A stretch of DNA of 64,000 bases from Methylocystis sp. H62 (lineage in GTDB: Bacteria > Pseudomonadota > Alphaproteobacteria > Rhizobiales > Beijerinckiaceae): the NCBI RefSeq assembly GCF_015709515.1, contig NZ_JADNQZ010000058.1, positions 1 to 64,000 on the forward strand, written 5' to 3'. Made by a program: the position numbers and the translations under genes. The notes under the pieces were generated by a model that made no database searches, had not been told where the DNA came from, and was given only the letters and a program-made list of their open reading frames with translations. Each line of letters opens with the position of its first letter. The stretch's first letter is position 1. This document shows positions 43,690-53,369 of the stretch, in pieces.

Positions 43690-44319
43690 CTATTCGGCGT
43701 CCGGCTGCGCCTCTGGACGCGCTTCCATGAAAGCAGGGTGCGCGGCGCAAGCCGCGTCGACCGCAACGATGCGCGGGCAGTCGTCGAGTGAAACGTCGAA
43801 ACGTCGCGCGTTGTAGACCTGCGGAATGAGGCAAATGTCAGCGAGCGAAGGCGCTGCGCCAAAGGCGAAAGGGGCGGGCGCGATCAGCGCCTCGACCGCT
43901 GTCAGACCCTCTGCGATCCAGCGCCTGCGCCAAGCGGCGATCTGATCGTCCCTCGCGCCGAATTCCCCTTGCAGCGCCTCGATCACCCGCAAATTGGCGA
44001 GCGGATGAATCTCGCAGGCGATCGTCAACGCCGCCGCCCGCGCCTGCGCCGCCAGAACGGCGTCTCTTGGCAAGAGCGGCGGCTCAGGCTTCAGCGCGTC
44101 AAGATAGTCAATGATCGCCAGCGATTGGGTAATGAGCGTTCCGTCGTCGAGTTCCAGCGTCGGCACGATGGCCAGCGGGCTTTTGGCGCGGTAGCCGGGA
44201 TCACGCTGTTCGCCGCGCAAGAGATGAACGGGCCGCCGTTCGACAAACAGATTTTTAAGAGCAATGGCGATCCGCACGCGATAGGCGGCCGACGAGCGAT
44301 AATAGTCGTAAAGGATCAT
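43690..44319 (-). CDS. maiA: Maleylacetoacetate isomerase (zeta-class GST)
   Basis: A 209-residue zeta-class glutathione-S-transferase fold. The N-terminal active-site motif YYRSSAAYRVRIAIALK corresponds to the SSC-x-x-RVRIAL motif, with Ala at the Cys position as in many bacterial MaiA. The thioredoxin-fold part contains VPTLELDDGTLITQSLAI and the helical domain ends with SLADICLIPQVYNARRF. It isomerises maleylacetoacetate to fumarylacetoacetate in Tyr breakdown. Its position opposite the bkd genes and beside hpd-hmgA-fahA supports this. Confidence 0.9.
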   Translation of the reverse strand: MILYDYYRSSAAYRVRIAIALKNLFVERRPVHLLRGEQRDPGYRAKSPLAIVPTLELDDGTLITQSLAIIDYLDALKPEPPLLPRDAVLAAQARAAALTIACEIHPLANLRVIEALQGEFGARDDQIAAWRRRWIAEGLTAVEALIAPAPFAFGAAPSLADICLIPQVYNARRFDVSLDDCPRIVAVDAACAAHPAFMEARPEAQPDAE

Positions 44320-44390
44320 GGGCCTTTAACCTGATCGGGAACGCAATATCTAAATAGCAGGTCAGCCAAAGCTGTATATAGGCCCTGCTC

Positions 44391-45485
44391 ATGGACTCGA
44401 CGCTTGGCGCGGCAACGCCCGCCGAAAACCCGATGGGAACCGACGGATTCGAATTCGTCGAATTCGCGCATCCCGATCCTGCGCAATTGGCCTCGCTGTT
44501 CGAGAAGATGGGCTTCGTCGCCGTCGCGCGTCATCGCTCCAAGGACGTGACGCTCTATCGGCAGGGGGAAGTGAATTATGTGCTGAACGCCGAGCCTCAC
44601 AGCTTCGCCGCCGAATTCCAGAAAGCCCACGGCCCTTCGGTGTGCTGCATCGGCTTCCGCGTCGTCGACGCCGCAAAAGCGATGCGCCGCGCCGTCTCGC
44701 TGGGCGCCAAGCCTGTCGCCTTCGGGGTTGGCCCGATGGAGCTGAACATTCCCGCCATCGAAGGCGTCGGAGGTTCGCTCATCTATCTTGTCGACCGATA
44801 TGGCGATCAGGGCTCGATCTGGGACATCGACTTCCGGTGGATCGGAGAGCGCGATCCCAATCCCACAGGCGTGGGGCTGACCAATATCGACCATCTGACT
44901 CACAATGTTCGGCGCGGCCGCATGGACGCGCTCGCGGTATGGTATGAGCGCATCTTCAATTTCCGCGAAATTCGTTACTTCGACATTGAAGGCAAGATGA
45001 CGGGCTTGCGCTCTCGCGCCATGACGAGTCCCTGCGGCAAGATTCGCATCCCGATCAATGAAAGCGCCGACGAAAAAAGCCAGATCGAGGAATTTCTGGA
45101 CGCATATAGGGGTGAAGGCATTCAGCACATCGCCTGCGCGTGCGGGGATATTTATGAGACCGTCGTCGCGATGCGGAGCAACGGGCTCGATTTCATGCCG
45201 GCGCCGCCGGACGCCTATTATGACGCGCTGGAGCATCGGCTTCCTGGCCACGGAGAGCCGACGCAGCGTCTAAAGGATCTCGGCATTCTCGTCGACGGCC
45301 TCACGACGGGGGCCCACCGTCTGCTGCTGCAGATTTTTTCCAAGACGGTCATTGGACCCATCTTCTTCGAATTCATCCAGCGCAAGGGCGATGAAGGCTT
45401 CGGCGAAGGAAATTTCCGGGCGCTATTTGAATCGATCGAAGAGGATCAGATCCGCCGCGGCGTTTTGAATCGGGCCGCAGGTTAG
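44391..45485 (+). CDS. hpd: 4-Hydroxyphenylpyruvate dioxygenase
   Basis: A 364-residue non-haem iron enzyme converting 4-hydroxyphenylpyruvate to homogentisate. The first iron His is in [13 protein letters not shown], a second in [11 protein letters not shown], and the Glu ligand is in the C-terminal segment with [29 protein letters not shown] is strongly conserved in the family. The ATG at 44391 follows a divergent promoter region shared with maiA. The hmgA gene begins 2 bases after its stop. Confidence 0.96.
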   Translation: MDSTLGAATPAENPMGTDGFEFVEFAHPDPAQLASLFEKMGFVAVARHRSKDVTLYRQGEVNYVLNAEPHSFAAEFQKAHGPSVCCIGFRVVDAAKAMRRAVSLGAKPVAFGVGPMELNIPAIEGVGGSLIYLVDRYGDQGSIWDIDFRWIGERDPNPTGVGLTNIDHLTHNVRRGRMDALAVWYERIFNFREIRYFDIEGKMTGLRSRAMTSPCGKIRIPINESADEKSQIEEFLDAYRGEGIQHIACACGDIYETVVAMRSNGLDFMPAPPDAYYDALEHRLPGHGEPTQRLKDLGILVDGLTTGAHRLLLQIFSKTVIGPIFFEFIQRKGDEGFGEGNFRALFESIEEDQIRRGVLNRAAG

Positions 45486-45487
45486 GC

Positions 45488-46789
45488 ATGTCGCCCACGC
45501 GCTATTTGCATGGCTTCGGCAACGCGTTCGAGAGCGAAGCTCTGCCCGGCGCGTTGCCGATGGGGCAGAACTCGCCGCAGCGGTGCGCTTACGGGCTTTA
45601 CGCCGAACAATTGTCCGGCTCCGCCTTCACCGCGCCGAACCATCTTAACAAACGCTCCTGGCTCTACCGGATACGACCTTCCGTCCTTCACGTCCGCAAC
45701 CCCAAGGACATCGAGCGGCGCCACTGGAAAACCGCGCCCTGCCGCGATGTTGACGCGCCGCTCGGGCAGCTGCGCTGGGGCGCGAGCGACGTTCCAGAAG
45801 ACGCAGGCTCCTTCATCGAAGGCATGCGCACGATCGTGACGGGGGGAGATTGCAGCCTGAGAGTCGGCATGGCGGCGCATCTCTATCTCGCGGGACGGTC
45901 GATGTCCGACGACTATTTCTACAACGCCGACGGCGAGTTGCTGATTGTCCCGCAGTTCGGCGACCTGCGCATCTTCACGGAGTTCGGCCTCATCGAATGC
46001 TCTCCCAGTGAGATATGCGTCATTCCGCGCGGCGTGAAATTTCGGGTTGAGCTGTCGGCGGGCCCGTCTCGCGGCTATGTCTGTGAAAACTACGGCGCGC
46101 CGTTTACATTGCCTTATCGCGGCGTGATCGGCGCGAATGGACTCGCCAATGCGCGCGACTTCTTTTGGCCGACCGCCGCGTTCGAAGACAAGGAAAAGCC
46201 CTGCCGTCTGAGCGTCAAATGGGGCGGAAGTTTCTATAGCTGCGACATAGACCACTCGCCGCTCGACGTGGTCGCCTGGCATGGGAATTACGCGCCCTAT
46301 AAATATGATCTGCGAAAGTTCTGTCCGGTCGGCGCCGTGCTGTTCGATCATCCCGATCCATCGATATTTACGGTCTTGACCTCTCCTTCAGATGAAAGCG
46401 GCGTGGGCAACGTCGATTTCGCGATTTTTCCGCCGCGTTGGCAAGTTGCGGAACATACGTTCCGGCCTCCCTGGTATCATCTGAACATTATGAGCGAGTT
46501 CATGGGCTTGATTTACGGACGCTACGACGCAAAGCCGTCCGGCTTTGAGCCCGGCGGCATGTCGCTGCACAATGCGATGCTGCCGCATGGACCGGACGCC
46601 GAGGCTTTTGAGCAGGCCTCTCAGGCCGATCTTGGCCCGGTGAAGATCGACGACGCTCTCGCCTTTATGTTCGAGTCTCGACTGCCGCTCTATCCGACCT
46701 CTTTCGCCATGTCGCTTGAAACCCTGCAGCAAGATTACGCTGAGTGCTGGTCGGACTTGCGCCGCTATTTCACCGGCAATGGACCGTGA
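45488..46789 (+). CDS. hmgA: Homogentisate 1,2-dioxygenase
   Basis: A 433-residue ring-cleaving iron dioxygenase that opens homogentisate to maleylacetoacetate. It opens [19 protein letters not shown] and continues to [16 protein letters not shown]. Later motifs are [14 protein letters not shown] and [18 protein letters not shown] with the iron His and Glu ligands. The length is that of bacterial HmgA (about 435). It is 2 bases from hpd and overlaps the fahA start by 4 bases, forming one tight operon. Confidence 0.96.
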   Translation: MSPTRYLHGFGNAFESEALPGALPMGQNSPQRCAYGLYAEQLSGSAFTAPNHLNKRSWLYRIRPSVLHVRNPKDIERRHWKTAPCRDVDAPLGQLRWGASDVPEDAGSFIEGMRTIVTGGDCSLRVGMAAHLYLAGRSMSDDYFYNADGELLIVPQFGDLRIFTEFGLIECSPSEICVIPRGVKFRVELSAGPSRGYVCENYGAPFTLPYRGVIGANGLANARDFFWPTAAFEDKEKPCRLSVKWGGSFYSCDIDHSPLDVVAWHGNYAPYKYDLRKFCPVGAVLFDHPDPSIFTVLTSPSDESGVGNVDFAIFPPRWQVAEHTFRPPWYHLNIMSEFMGLIYGRYDAKPSGFEPGGMSLHNAMLPHGPDAEAFEQASQADLGPVKIDDALAFMFESRLPLYPTSFAMSLETLQQDYAECWSDLRRYFTGNGP

Positions 46790-47799
46790 AGCTCGCCTCC
46801 CTGAAGAGCCGACGGGACGGCGCCCTCATCCTCGTCTCGCGCGATCTCACGCGGGCTGTCGCGGCGGGCTTCGTCGCGCCCACTCTGCAATCGGCGATCG
46901 AAGATTGGGACGCCGTGGCGCCGGAGCTGCGGGCGCTGGCGGCGCGGCTCGAATGCGGACTTCGAGAAAGCTTTCCCTTTCGTGAGCAGGATTGCGCCTC
47001 GCCGCTGCCGCGCGCCTATCAGTGGGCGGACGGCTCGGCATACGTCAATCATGTCGCGCTCGTTCGCAAGTCGCGCGGCGCCGAGATGCCGGAGAGTTTT
47101 TGGAGCGATCCTCTGATGTATCAGGGAGGCTCCGACGTCTTCCTTGGCCCGCGTGAGGCCATTCCCCTGCTCGACGAAAAGCACGATCTCGATCTTGAAG
47201 CCGAAGTCGCCATCGTCACCGATGATGTGCCGATGGGCGTGACGCCACAGGAGGCGCGCGATCACATCAGGCTCGTCATGCTGGTCAACGACATAACTCT
47301 GCGCGGGCTGGTCCCTCCAGAGCTTGCGAAAGGCTTCGGTTTCTTCCAGTCAAAGCCGGCGTCCGCCTTTTCTCCGGTCGCCGTGACGCCTGACGAGCTT
47401 GGCGACGCTTGGGACGGCGAGCGGCTGTCGCTGCGGCTGCTGTCCTTCGTCAATGGCGCGCCGCTCGGCCGGCCGGACGCCGGAAAGGATATGACCTTCG
47501 ACTTTCCACGTCTCATCGCGCATGCGGCGCGCACGCGCGCGCTTAGCGCCGGAACGATCATCGGCTCCGGCACCATCTCCAACCGGGACGCCGACGGCGG
47601 TCCTGGCAGACCGATTGCGCAGGGCGGAGACGGCTACTCCTGCATCGCCGAGCAGCGCGTCGTGGAGAAGCTTCTCGAAGGCGCGCCGCGCACGCGATTT
47701 CTGACGGTTGGCGATGTGGTGCGCATCGAGATGCGCGCCGCCGATGGCCGCTCGATTTTCGGCGCCATCGAGCAACAGGTGGCCAACTCGGAGCCGTAG
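46786..47799 (+). CDS. fahA: Fumarylacetoacetase
   Basis: A 337-residue hydrolase that splits fumarylacetoacetate to fumarate and acetoacetate. The start is a GTG (46786) overlapping the hmgA stop as GTGA, giving [20 protein letters not shown] at the N-terminus as expected for this two-domain family. The metal-binding region has [15 protein letters not shown] and [12 protein letters not shown], and the C-terminal part has [18 protein letters not shown] palindromic repeat follows the stop. Confidence 0.95.
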   Translation: MKLASLKSRRDGALILVSRDLTRAVAAGFVAPTLQSAIEDWDAVAPELRALAARLECGLRESFPFREQDCASPLPRAYQWADGSAYVNHVALVRKSRGAEMPESFWSDPLMYQGGSDVFLGPREAIPLLDEKHDLDLEAEVAIVTDDVPMGVTPQEARDHIRLVMLVNDITLRGLVPPELAKGFGFFQSKPASAFSPVAVTPDELGDAWDGERLSLRLLSFVNGAPLGRPDAGKDMTFDFPRLIAHAARTRALSAGTIIGSGTISNRDADGGPGRPIAQGGDGYSCIAEQRVVEKLLEGAPRTRFLTVGDVVRIEMRAADGRSIFGAIEQQVANSEP

Positions 47800-47822
47800 G
47801 GTCAACAGGGCGATCGGGTGAA

Positions 47823-47879
47823 GGGCTTCCTCATCCTGAGGAGCGTGCGAAGCACGCGTCTCGAAGGACGAGGAAGCCC
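47823..47879. repeat. REP-like palindromic intergenic repeat
   Basis: A 57-base palindromic unit with 10-base arms GGGCTTCCTC (47823-47832) and GAGGAAGCCC (47870-47879) and an inner dyad around GCGTGCGAAGCACGC. A degenerate second copy of its core (CGTGCTTCGAGACGGCTCCT region) begins near 47903. Such elements, with the core CATCCTGAGGAGC and TCTCGAAGGACGA, are dispersed between genes in many Hyphomicrobiales genomes. It lies between the convergent fahA and phhA genes, a typical place. Confidence 0.75.
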
Positions 47880-47958
47880 CCTTTCGCGTATTTTTCCTTA
47901 CCCTCGTGCTTCGAGACGGCTCCTTCGATCCCGGGCCTTCCCGAGATCGACATTAAAT

Positions 47959-47985
47959 CCGCAAGTCGGGTAAACGGACTTGCGG
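47959..47985 (-). terminator. Terminator-like hairpin after phhA
   Basis: A 9-base perfect dyad (47959-47967 and 47977-47985) with a 9-base loop lies 7 bases beyond the phhA stop. On the minus strand it is followed by an AT-rich ATTTAATG. Confidence 0.6.
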
Positions 47986-47992
47986 GCGGCTC

Positions 47993-48871
47993 CTAAGCGC
48001 TGCGCTTGGCGCGAAAATAATGGAAATCGCCGCGCGAAATGATGCGGTCTGCTGGCGCGAGCTCATGCGCCGCAAAGTCAGAAGCGTTGCGCAGGCGATC
48101 ATAAATCGGTTCAAAATCCTGATAACCGTCGGCGAGAAGCTTCTCGAAGCTTTCGATGACGAAATATGTCTGCTGGAAGTCGCTGATGATGTAATTCGTT
48201 CGCATGACGCGTTCGAGGTCGAAGGCGACGCGGTTCGGCGAGGAATCTTCCAGCGAAAAAATCGTCTCCGAAGGCGAGGACATGATTCCGGCCCCGAAAA
48301 TGCGCAGCCCTTTCGGCGTCTCGACCAGGCCGAACTCGATCGTGTACCAGTAAAGCCGCGCGAGATTATGCAGCTGCCCGCGCGCGAGCGCCCGTCGCCC
48401 GCCCTTGCCGTAGGCTTCCAGAAATCGCGCATAGGTCGGATTGGCGAGGAGCGGCACATGCCCGAAGACGTCATGGAAGACGTCGGGCTCCTGCAGATAT
48501 TCAAGTTCCGACTCGGGCCGGATGAACGCGCCGGCGGGAAAGCGCCGATTGGCGAGATGATCGAAGAAGGCGTCATCGGGAATCAGCCCGGCCACCGGAA
48601 CGACGCTCCAGCCGGTCATGGCCCCCAATCGTCGGCTCAGATCGGCGAACTCCGGGATGCCGGAGCGCGACAGTTCGAGCTGTTGCTTCGCCTCCAGGAA
48701 CTCGTCGCAGGCCCGGCCGGGCAAGAGCTTCGCCTGCCGGGCGAACAGCCTGTTCCAGCGATCGTGCTCTTCCTCGCTGTAGGAGGCCCAATTCTGATCG
48801 ATCGTCCAGTCAGCCTGTCGCGGCGCCTGCGCGTATCGATTCTTGCTTTCGCTCGTGAGCTGCAGTCCCAT
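47993..48871 (-). CDS. phhA: Phenylalanine-4-hydroxylase
   Basis: A 292-residue pterin-dependent iron hydroxylase that makes tyrosine from phenylalanine. The two iron His residues are in HDVFGHVPLL and the Glu ligand is in YWYTIEFGLVE. The pterin-site region includes RFPAGAFIRPESELEYLQEP. The length suits the bacterial monomeric form. I start at the ATG at 48871 (MGLQLTSESKNRY); the longer frame upstream is a shadow of mmsA. No phhB (pterin carbinolamine dehydratase) is nearby. It is divergent from mmsA and feeds the hpd-hmgA-fahA-maiA genes. Confidence 0.95.
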   Translation of the reverse strand: MGLQLTSESKNRYAQAPRQADWTIDQNWASYSEEEHDRWNRLFARQAKLLPGRACDEFLEAKQQLELSRSGIPEFADLSRRLGAMTGWSVVPVAGLIPDDAFFDHLANRRFPAGAFIRPESELEYLQEPDVFHDVFGHVPLLANPTYARFLEAYGKGGRRALARGQLHNLARLYWYTIEFGLVETPKGLRIFGAGIMSSPSETIFSLEDSSPNRVAFDLERVMRTNYIISDFQQTYFVIESFEKLLADGYQDFEPIYDRLRNASDFAAHELAPADRIISRGDFHYFRAKRSA

Positions 48872-48970
48872 CGCGGGTGTCCGTCGTGGAAGCCGTCTCT
48901 CTCCAACATATAGGCGCGCAGTTTCGTCTTGCGAGATGACAACGGCCGGACGCGCCTTAGATGAGCGAAC

Positions 48971-50467
48971 ATGGAAGAGCTTTCTCATTTTATCGGCGGG
49001 CGCCGGGTCAAGGGAAGGTCCGGCCGTTTCAGTAAGGCCTATGAGCCGATGACGGGCGCGGCGATCTCGCGCGTGCCGCTCGCCAGCCGCGATGAGGTGC
49101 GTGAGGCGATCGCCGACGCCGCCGCGGCGCAGCGAGAATGGGCGGCGGTCAATCCGCAGCGTAGAGCCCGCGTGCTGATGAAATTCGTCGATCTCGTCGG
49201 GCGCGAGAAGGAGAGGCTTGCGGCGATTCTCGCGCGCGAGCACGGCAAGACCCTTGCCGACGCGCAGGGCGAGATCCAGCGCGGCGTCGAGGTCGCCGAA
49301 TTTTGCATCGGCGTTCCGCATCTGCTGAAGGGCGAATTTACAGATTCCGCGGCGGCCGGCCTCGACGTCTATTCGATGCGCCAGCCGCTCGGCGTCGTCG
49401 CCGGCATTACGCCCTTCAATTTTCCGGTGATGATTCCGATGTGGAAATTCGCCCCGGCGATCGCCTGCGGCAATTCCTTCATTCTGAAGCCCTCCGAACG
49501 CGATCCTGGCGCGCCCTTGTTTCTCGCCGAACTGATGCTCGAAGCCGGCCTGCCGCCGGGCGTGCTCAATGTCGTCAACGGCGACAAGGAAGCGGTCGAC
49601 GCGCTGCTCGAAGACCCTGACGTTAAGGCCATCGGCTTCGTCGGTTCGACGCCGGTCGCCGAATATGTCTATGCGCATGGCGCCGCCCACGGCAAACGCG
49701 TGCAGTGCTTCGGCGGCGCGAAAAACCACATGGTGATCATGCCCGACGCCGACATGGATCAGGCGGTCGACGCGCTGATCGGCGCCGCCTATGGCTCGGG
49801 CGGCGAGCGGTGCATGGCGATCTCGGTCGCCGTGCCGGTCGGGGAAGCAACCGCCGACGCGCTGATCGCTCGGCTCGAACCTCGCGTCGAAAATCTACGC
49901 GTCGGCCCTTCGACCGATCCTTCCGCCGACTTTGGTCCGCTGATCACGCGCGCGCATCTGGAGCGGGTCAAGGATTACGTCGCGCTTGGCGTCGGGGAGG
50001 GCGCCAAACTCCGCGTCGACGGACGCGGCTTCAAAATGCAAGGCTATGAGAACGGCTTCTATATGGGCGGATGTCTGTTCGACGAGGTGCGCCCGGAGAT
50101 GCGGATCTACAAGGAGGAAATCTTCGGCCCGGTGCTCTGCGTGGTGCGCGCGCGCAGCTTCGATGAGGCGCTGTCGCTGGCCAATGATCACGAATATGGC
50201 AATGGCGTCGCGATCTATACAAGCGACGGCGACGCCGCGCGCGAATTCGCCTCGCGCGTCGAAGTGGGCATGGTCGGCGTCAATGTGCCGATCCCGACGC
50301 CGCTGGCCTATTACACCTTCGGCGGCTGGAAGCGCTCGATGTTCGGCGATCTCAATCAGCATGGGCCGGACGCCATCCGCTTCTACACGAAGACCAAGAC
50401 GGTCGCATCGCGCTGGCCGGGCGGAATAAGAGCCGGCGCGAGTTTCGTCATGCCGACCTTATCGTAG
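48971..50467 (+). CDS. mmsA: Methylmalonate-semialdehyde dehydrogenase (CoA-acylating)
   Basis: A 498-residue aldehyde dehydrogenase that turns (methyl)malonate semialdehyde into propionyl-CoA or acetyl-CoA in valine breakdown. It has ITPFNFPVMIPMWKFAPAI, GFVGSTPVAEYVY and the catalytic Cys in GSGGERCMAISVAVP, which is the MmsA signature, with the GERCMA environment used for CoA acylation. The ATG at 48971 is about 100 bases from divergent phhA. mmsB follows after 2 bases. Confidence 0.94.
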   Translation: MEELSHFIGGRRVKGRSGRFSKAYEPMTGAAISRVPLASRDEVREAIADAAAAQREWAAVNPQRRARVLMKFVDLVGREKERLAAILAREHGKTLADAQGEIQRGVEVAEFCIGVPHLLKGEFTDSAAAGLDVYSMRQPLGVVAGITPFNFPVMIPMWKFAPAIACGNSFILKPSERDPGAPLFLAELMLEAGLPPGVLNVVNGDKEAVDALLEDPDVKAIGFVGSTPVAEYVYAHGAAHGKRVQCFGGAKNHMVIMPDADMDQAVDALIGAAYGSGGERCMAISVAVPVGEATADALIARLEPRVENLRVGPSTDPSADFGPLITRAHLERVKDYVALGVGEGAKLRVDGRGFKMQGYENGFYMGGCLFDEVRPEMRIYKEEIFGPVLCVVRARSFDEALSLANDHEYGNGVAIYTSDGDAAREFASRVEVGMVGVNVPIPTPLAYYTFGGWKRSMFGDLNQHGPDAIRFYTKTKTVASRWPGGIRAGASFVMPTLS

Positions 50468-50469
50468 CC

Positions 50470-51345
50470 ATGATGCGCGCGGCTTTCATCGGTCTGGGCA
50501 ACATGGGTCGTCCGATGGCGGCGGCGCTGGCGCGCGCCGGCGTCGAGACGCGAGGCTTCGACCTTAACGCATCGCTCGTCGAAGCCGCCGCCCAGGAGGG
50601 CGTCGCCGCGACGAATTCCCTGCGCGATGCGATCGACGGCGCTGACGTTGCGATCACCATGCTGCAGAGCGGCGATCAGACGCTTGCCGTCTGGCGCGAT
50701 ATCGCGCCGCAAGCGCGCGGCAAACTCCTCATCGATTGCTCCACGATCGACGTCGAAAGCTCGCGCGCCGCGCATCGGCTGGCGCAGGAGGCCGGTGCGC
50801 GCTCGGTCGACGCGCCGGTGTCGGGCGGCGTCGCCGGCGCGAAAGCGGCGACGCTGACCTTCATGTGCGGCGGTGAGGCGGAGGCGTTCGCGGCGGCGAG
50901 GCCGATCCTCGAACATATGGGCGCGCATGTGCTTCATTGCGGCGGCGCCGGCATGGGGCAGGCGGCGAAAATCTGCAACAATCTCATGCTCGGCGTCACG
51001 ATGATCGCGACGGCCGAGGCTTTCGTGCTCGCGGAAAAGCTGGGCCTCTCACACAGGGCGCTGTTCGACGCGGCGTCGATCTCATCGGGCCAATCATGGT
51101 CGCTCACCACCTATTGCCCCGTGCCGGAGATGACGCCTGCTTCGCCTGCGAACAATGACTATAGGCCGGGCTTCATGACCGCCCTGATGCTGAAAGATTT
51201 GCGACTCGCGCAGCAAGCCGCCGCGCAGGCCGGCGCGGCCTCGCCGCTCGGGGCCGCCGCGACGCAGCTCTATGCGCGGCATCAGTCTGCTGGCCAAGGC
51301 GGCGCCGATTTTTCGAGCATCATCAGACTCATTCGCGGCGAATAA
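50470..51345 (+). CDS. mmsB: 3-Hydroxyisobutyrate dehydrogenase
   Basis: A 291-residue NAD-dependent beta-hydroxyacid dehydrogenase. It has the Rossmann opening FIGLGNMGRPMAAALARAG, the substrate motif DAPVSGGVAGAKAATLTFMC and the catalytic Lys in GMGQAAKICNNLMLG. It oxidises 3-hydroxyisobutyrate to methylmalonate semialdehyde for MmsA just upstream. The second ATG, one codon later, is an equal start. It completes the valine pathway begun at 35.8-38.0 kb. Confidence 0.93.
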   Translation: MMRAAFIGLGNMGRPMAAALARAGVETRGFDLNASLVEAAAQEGVAATNSLRDAIDGADVAITMLQSGDQTLAVWRDIAPQARGKLLIDCSTIDVESSRAAHRLAQEAGARSVDAPVSGGVAGAKAATLTFMCGGEAEAFAAARPILEHMGAHVLHCGGAGMGQAAKICNNLMLGVTMIATAEAFVLAEKLGLSHRALFDAASISSGQSWSLTTYCPVPEMTPASPANNDYRPGFMTALMLKDLRLAQQAAAQAGAASPLGAAATQLYARHQSAGQGGADFSSIIRLIRGE

Positions 51346-51455
51346 AGCGATTTCGAACAATCTTGATGTTGAAACAAACACGACATAGCGTGCGCCGGCA
51401 GGCGCTTGCATCGATCAGCCGCACATTCTCTCCACGTCTTTATAGGAGGCGACAC

Positions 51456-52463
51456 GTGTCGAATCATTTTACTGGCCTTAGTCTCGGTCCGCCGCTTGGC
51501 GATCAAAGGTTGGATCTCTGCGATCTCTACGCCTTTCAGTCTCCAAGCGATCCGACTCGGTCGGCGATCATCCTCAACGCCAATCCCGCTTGCGATGAAT
51601 TTCATCCCGACGCCATCTACCGGCTCAACATCGATAATGACGGAGATTGCCTGACGGACATTGCGATCAGCTATGTGTTCTCGCCCAAAGAAAACGGCAG
51701 ACAGACCTTTGACGTTTTCCTGGCGCGCGGCGCAGAGTCGCATTCTCCCGAACCTGTGGGCGAGAAGATCGTCTCCGGCGCGGAAGTCTCCTTCGGGCCC
51801 AAGCCGAACATCGTGCGGGCAGGCGATTTCACCTTCTTCACAGGCGTTCGCAGCGACGCGTTCTTTTTCGACTACGACGGCATTCTGGCCTTGTACGACA
51901 CGTCCGGCGGCAGAAATTTCACTGCGCCGCATCTGGGCGGCAAGTCTCCCTGGACGGGAAAGGATTCAAACACCGAAGCCAATGTGCTTTCGACGGTCGT
52001 CGAAATGCCGACAAGCGCTCTTGGCGGCAATCCGGCGGTCAGAATCTGGGGGCGGTGCAGCGTGCGCGAGGACGGCAAGCTGATTCATGCCGATCGCGCC
52101 GGACATCCGTCGGTCAGCAGCTTCTTCAATACCGATGAAACGAAGGAAGAATATAACGCCAGCGAACCTGTGAACGACCGCGCGCGCTGGCTCGAGCTGT
52201 TCATTCATCTGATGGGCCATACCGGCGACTACACGAGGGACGACGCGATTACGGCGATCGACGAGCACGGCATTCTACCCGATATGCTGAGCTTCGATCC
52301 CACCAAGCCCGCGGGCTATCCCAATGGCCGCACCTTCGCCGACGATGTCATCAATTTCCGGTTGTCCTTTCTCTCGAAGGGCGACATCCCGCCGGACGGG
52401 CTGGAGCCGCATACCGACACTCTGAAAGAATTCCCCTATCTCGGAACGCCGCACGCGAAGTAA
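51456..52463 (+). CDS. DUF4331-family protein
   Basis: A 335-residue protein without a signal peptide. I start it at a GTG at 51456 because AGGAGG lies 7 bases upstream; an ATG at 51363 precedes the ribosome binding site. The pattern DLYAFQSPSDPTRSAIILNA, then HPDAIYRLNIDNDGD and the end ADDVINFRLSFLSKGDIPPD match DUF4331, a family of beta-rich proteins of unknown function, often near oxidative or halogen-related genes. The LDLCDLYAF and IDNDGDCLTD segments could bind a metal (speculative). It stands alone after the valine genes. Confidence 0.85.
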   Translation: MSNHFTGLSLGPPLGDQRLDLCDLYAFQSPSDPTRSAIILNANPACDEFHPDAIYRLNIDNDGDCLTDIAISYVFSPKENGRQTFDVFLARGAESHSPEPVGEKIVSGAEVSFGPKPNIVRAGDFTFFTGVRSDAFFFDYDGILALYDTSGGRNFTAPHLGGKSPWTGKDSNTEANVLSTVVEMPTSALGGNPAVRIWGRCSVREDGKLIHADRAGHPSVSSFFNTDETKEEYNASEPVNDRARWLELFIHLMGHTGDYTRDDAITAIDEHGILPDMLSFDPTKPAGYPNGRTFADDVINFRLSFLSKGDIPPDGLEPHTDTLKEFPYLGTPHAK

Positions 52464-52474
52464 ATCGCAGGCGC

Positions 52475-52505
52475 AAAAAAACGGGCGCGCCGGCGGCGCG
52501 CCCGT
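52475..52505 (-). terminator. Terminator after the DUF992 gene
   Basis: An 11-base perfect dyad (52481-52491 and 52495-52505) with a 3-base loop. On the minus strand it is followed by a run of seven T. It lies 24 bases beyond the DUF992 stop and also sits just after the convergent DUF4331 gene. Confidence 0.85.
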
Positions 52506-52529
52506 TGTCGTCCGTTGCGTCGTCAAAGA

Positions 52530-53063
52530 TTACCGGTGCGCGCGGGTCTTCTTCGGGGCGGGCGGCGGCGGGGGCGGCGGCGTCACCGGCATATATTGCA
52601 GGCTGACGTTGCCGATGCCGGCGGAAACATTGAGGCCGGTGCCAAGGGAGACGGACACGGGCTGCAGCGAGATGGTCTTGTTCGAGCCGCCCACAAGGAC
52701 CGCGCCGCCGGCGCCGGCGCCGACGGCGACCGACCCTTCCGCGCCGACATAGTCTCCTGCCAGCGCGCCAGGCGCCACGCTGTTCGTGGCCGCGAGAACC
52801 GTCCAAATCATCTGACCCGGACCGCTGATGCCGATATTAGCGCCGACATTGGTCAGCCTGCCGATGTAATGCTGGGGCGGGCTGCCTTTGGCGTCCGTGT
52901 AGACGCAGTCGAGCGCCTGATTCTCCATGATGATCATGCCGACGCCGCCGGAAACATGGCAGAGAAGGGTGCCGACTTGCACCGACTGGGCCATGGCGGC
53001 GCTGGACGACAGCGCGATGAAAGACATCGCGCACATCGCGCGGCCGAGCGAGGAATGAGACAT
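52530..53063 (-). CDS. DUF992-family secreted protein
   Basis: A 177-residue exported protein. The signal peptide ends SSSAAMAQ (residues about 19-26) and the mature part begins VQVGTLLCHVSGGVGMIIM, the hallmark of DUF992, with a second Cys in ALDCVYTD. The central region (YIGRLTNVGANIGISGPG, then GDYVGAEGSVAVGAGAGGAV) is Gly-rich and beta-like, and the tail is a proline run (PVTPPPPPPPAPKK). DUF992 proteins are common in Hyphomicrobiales, have no known function and may be outer-membrane or periplasmic. A strong terminator follows. Confidence 0.85.
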   Translation of the reverse strand: MSHSSLGRAMCAMSFIALSSSAAMAQSVQVGTLLCHVSGGVGMIIMENQALDCVYTDAKGSPPQHYIGRLTNVGANIGISGPGQMIWTVLAATNSVAPGALAGDYVGAEGSVAVGAGAGGAVLVGGSNKTISLQPVSVSLGTGLNVSAGIGNVSLQYMPVTPPPPPPPAPKKTRAHR

Positions 53064-53369
53064 TATTGAACTCCAATTGATGGGTGCGGAACTTAGCCGC
53101 GCGCCGGGACTTTAATGGCGAAAAATACAAAAAGTAACCCCGCAGGGAAACCCTTGGGCAGTCGCAAGTTATATTGCGCCCAGCTGAGCCGACCGGACGC
53201 GGCGTCGCGCCGGAGCGATCAGAGGGCGCGCAATGGCCCTGCTTGCTTTCAGGCGCCCTGGGCCTACGTTTTTACCGAGAGGCGGCCGCCATCGGCGGTA
53301 GCCCTAAATGGAACGGCTCGCGACCTCGGATGTAAAGGCGCGAGCCGTTTCTTTGACGCGTGTTTCCGC
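53064..53369. other. Intergenic region with a hairpin
   Basis: About 300 bases between two minus-strand genes. A plus-strand frame at 53115-53474 runs across it but has no start signal and reads antisense into the cupin gene. It contains the hairpin at 53312-53349. Confidence 0.5.
53312..53349 (-). terminator. Hairpin after the cupin gene
   Basis: An 11-base perfect dyad (53312-53322 and 53339-53349) with a 16-base loop, 20 bases beyond the cupin stop. Only a weak T-rich tract follows on the minus strand, so it is a probable rather than certain terminator. Confidence 0.55.
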
